Notes under the pieces: generated by a model
Told to the model about the DNA's origin: nothing
The model's database searches: none
The model's input: only the letters and a program-made list of their open reading frames with translations
Translations under genes and position numbers: made by a program
Shown: one piece after another, positions 59,724 to 60,000 of the stretch
Position numbering within the stretch: position 1 is the stretch's first letter
How the letters are laid out: each line of letters starts with the position of its first letter
NCBI RefSeq assembly: GCF_910592395.1
Contig: NC_088316.1
Coordinates: 12,836,001 to 12,896,000, forward strand
Source: Lineus longissimus
Lineage: Eukaryota; Nemertea; Pilidiophora; Heteronemertea; Lineidae
Direction of reading: 5' to 3'
DNA length: 60,000 nt

Positions 59724-60000
59724 AAGTTTTGACATGTTTTTGCCCCCCCCGACCAGGTTGGTTTTTCATCTTGATATTGCGCTGGGAGAAATTTTGGTCG
59801 TAGAGTGCAGGAGGGGTGCCCCTACCCCGGGTCTTGCCGCGCTAGATGGAGCTTTTCGGCCTCAAAAGTAGACCTAGATTTTTATTATTTTTAGGATGAT
59901 AGTAATACGGTGTCGAGTATTGTTCAGGCGATACAATAAGATGCCATGATACAGTATAAGCAAGGGCGTTAACCTTTGGTAAGATCACGAAAGACTAACA
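59724..60000. other. Window end, nothing recognised
   Basis: A short C tract at 59743 and no supported gene. Confidence 0.4.

Overview
This is eukaryotic, animal DNA. Genes are split by GT-AG introns, intergenic DNA is full of decayed non-LTR retrotransposons, fold-back elements and minisatellites, and the protein families (kinesin-6, class A GPCR, secreted LamG-like proteins) are metazoan. The repeat style suggests a marine invertebrate (lophotrochozoan or invertebrate deuterostome). I cannot name the species.

Region 1 (about 0.2-22.1 kb, minus strand) is one large kinesin-6 gene of KIF20 type. I reconstructed 25 coding exons whose splice phases all agree. Exons 1-8 encode the motor and exons 9-16 the neck and proximal stalk. 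The gene then has two possible ends. Reading through exon 17 gives a Ser/Pro-rich basic tail ending at 11371 (about 1274 aa). Using a strong donor inside exon 17 joins, in phase, to a 3.1-kb coiled-coil exon at 3537-6664 and seven small exons (about 2121 aa). A dead CR1/L2-like retrotransposon with an internal 676-bp tandem duplication sits in the intron between the two ends, inside a 43-bp minisatellite.

Region 2 (22.1-28.5 kb) is accessory DNA. It holds an 834-bp near-perfect fold-back element with a GTG target duplication and a matching empty site 1.3 kb away, a 1.1-kb repeat (R1), a frameshifted LRR-like fragment, and a 316-bp LTR element reduced to LTR ends, primer-binding site and polypurine tract, with a tRNA-like segment in its LTR.

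Region 3 (28.5-38.2 kb) is a roughly 3.8-kb segmental duplication. Each copy carries an intact three-exon, 342-aa rhodopsin-like GPCR gene on the minus strand with identical exon lengths. Retrotransposon fragments lie between the copies.

Region 4 (38.2-44.6 kb) has a 1.9-kb minisatellite with two alternating unit types and a higher-order duplication, the second 1.1-kb repeat (R2), an SGNH-hydrolase-like pseudogene, a set of diverged exon-like cassettes, and a third copy of the sequence that heads the GPCR duplication.

Region 5 (44.8-48.5 kb, minus strand) is a complete small gene for a secreted protein with two LamG-like jelly-roll domains (391 aa), including TATA box, 5'UTR intron, signal peptide and polyadenylation signal.

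Region 6 (48.5-60 kb) has no gene I can support. It contains several fold-back or palindromic elements and stretches in which I see nothing recognisable.
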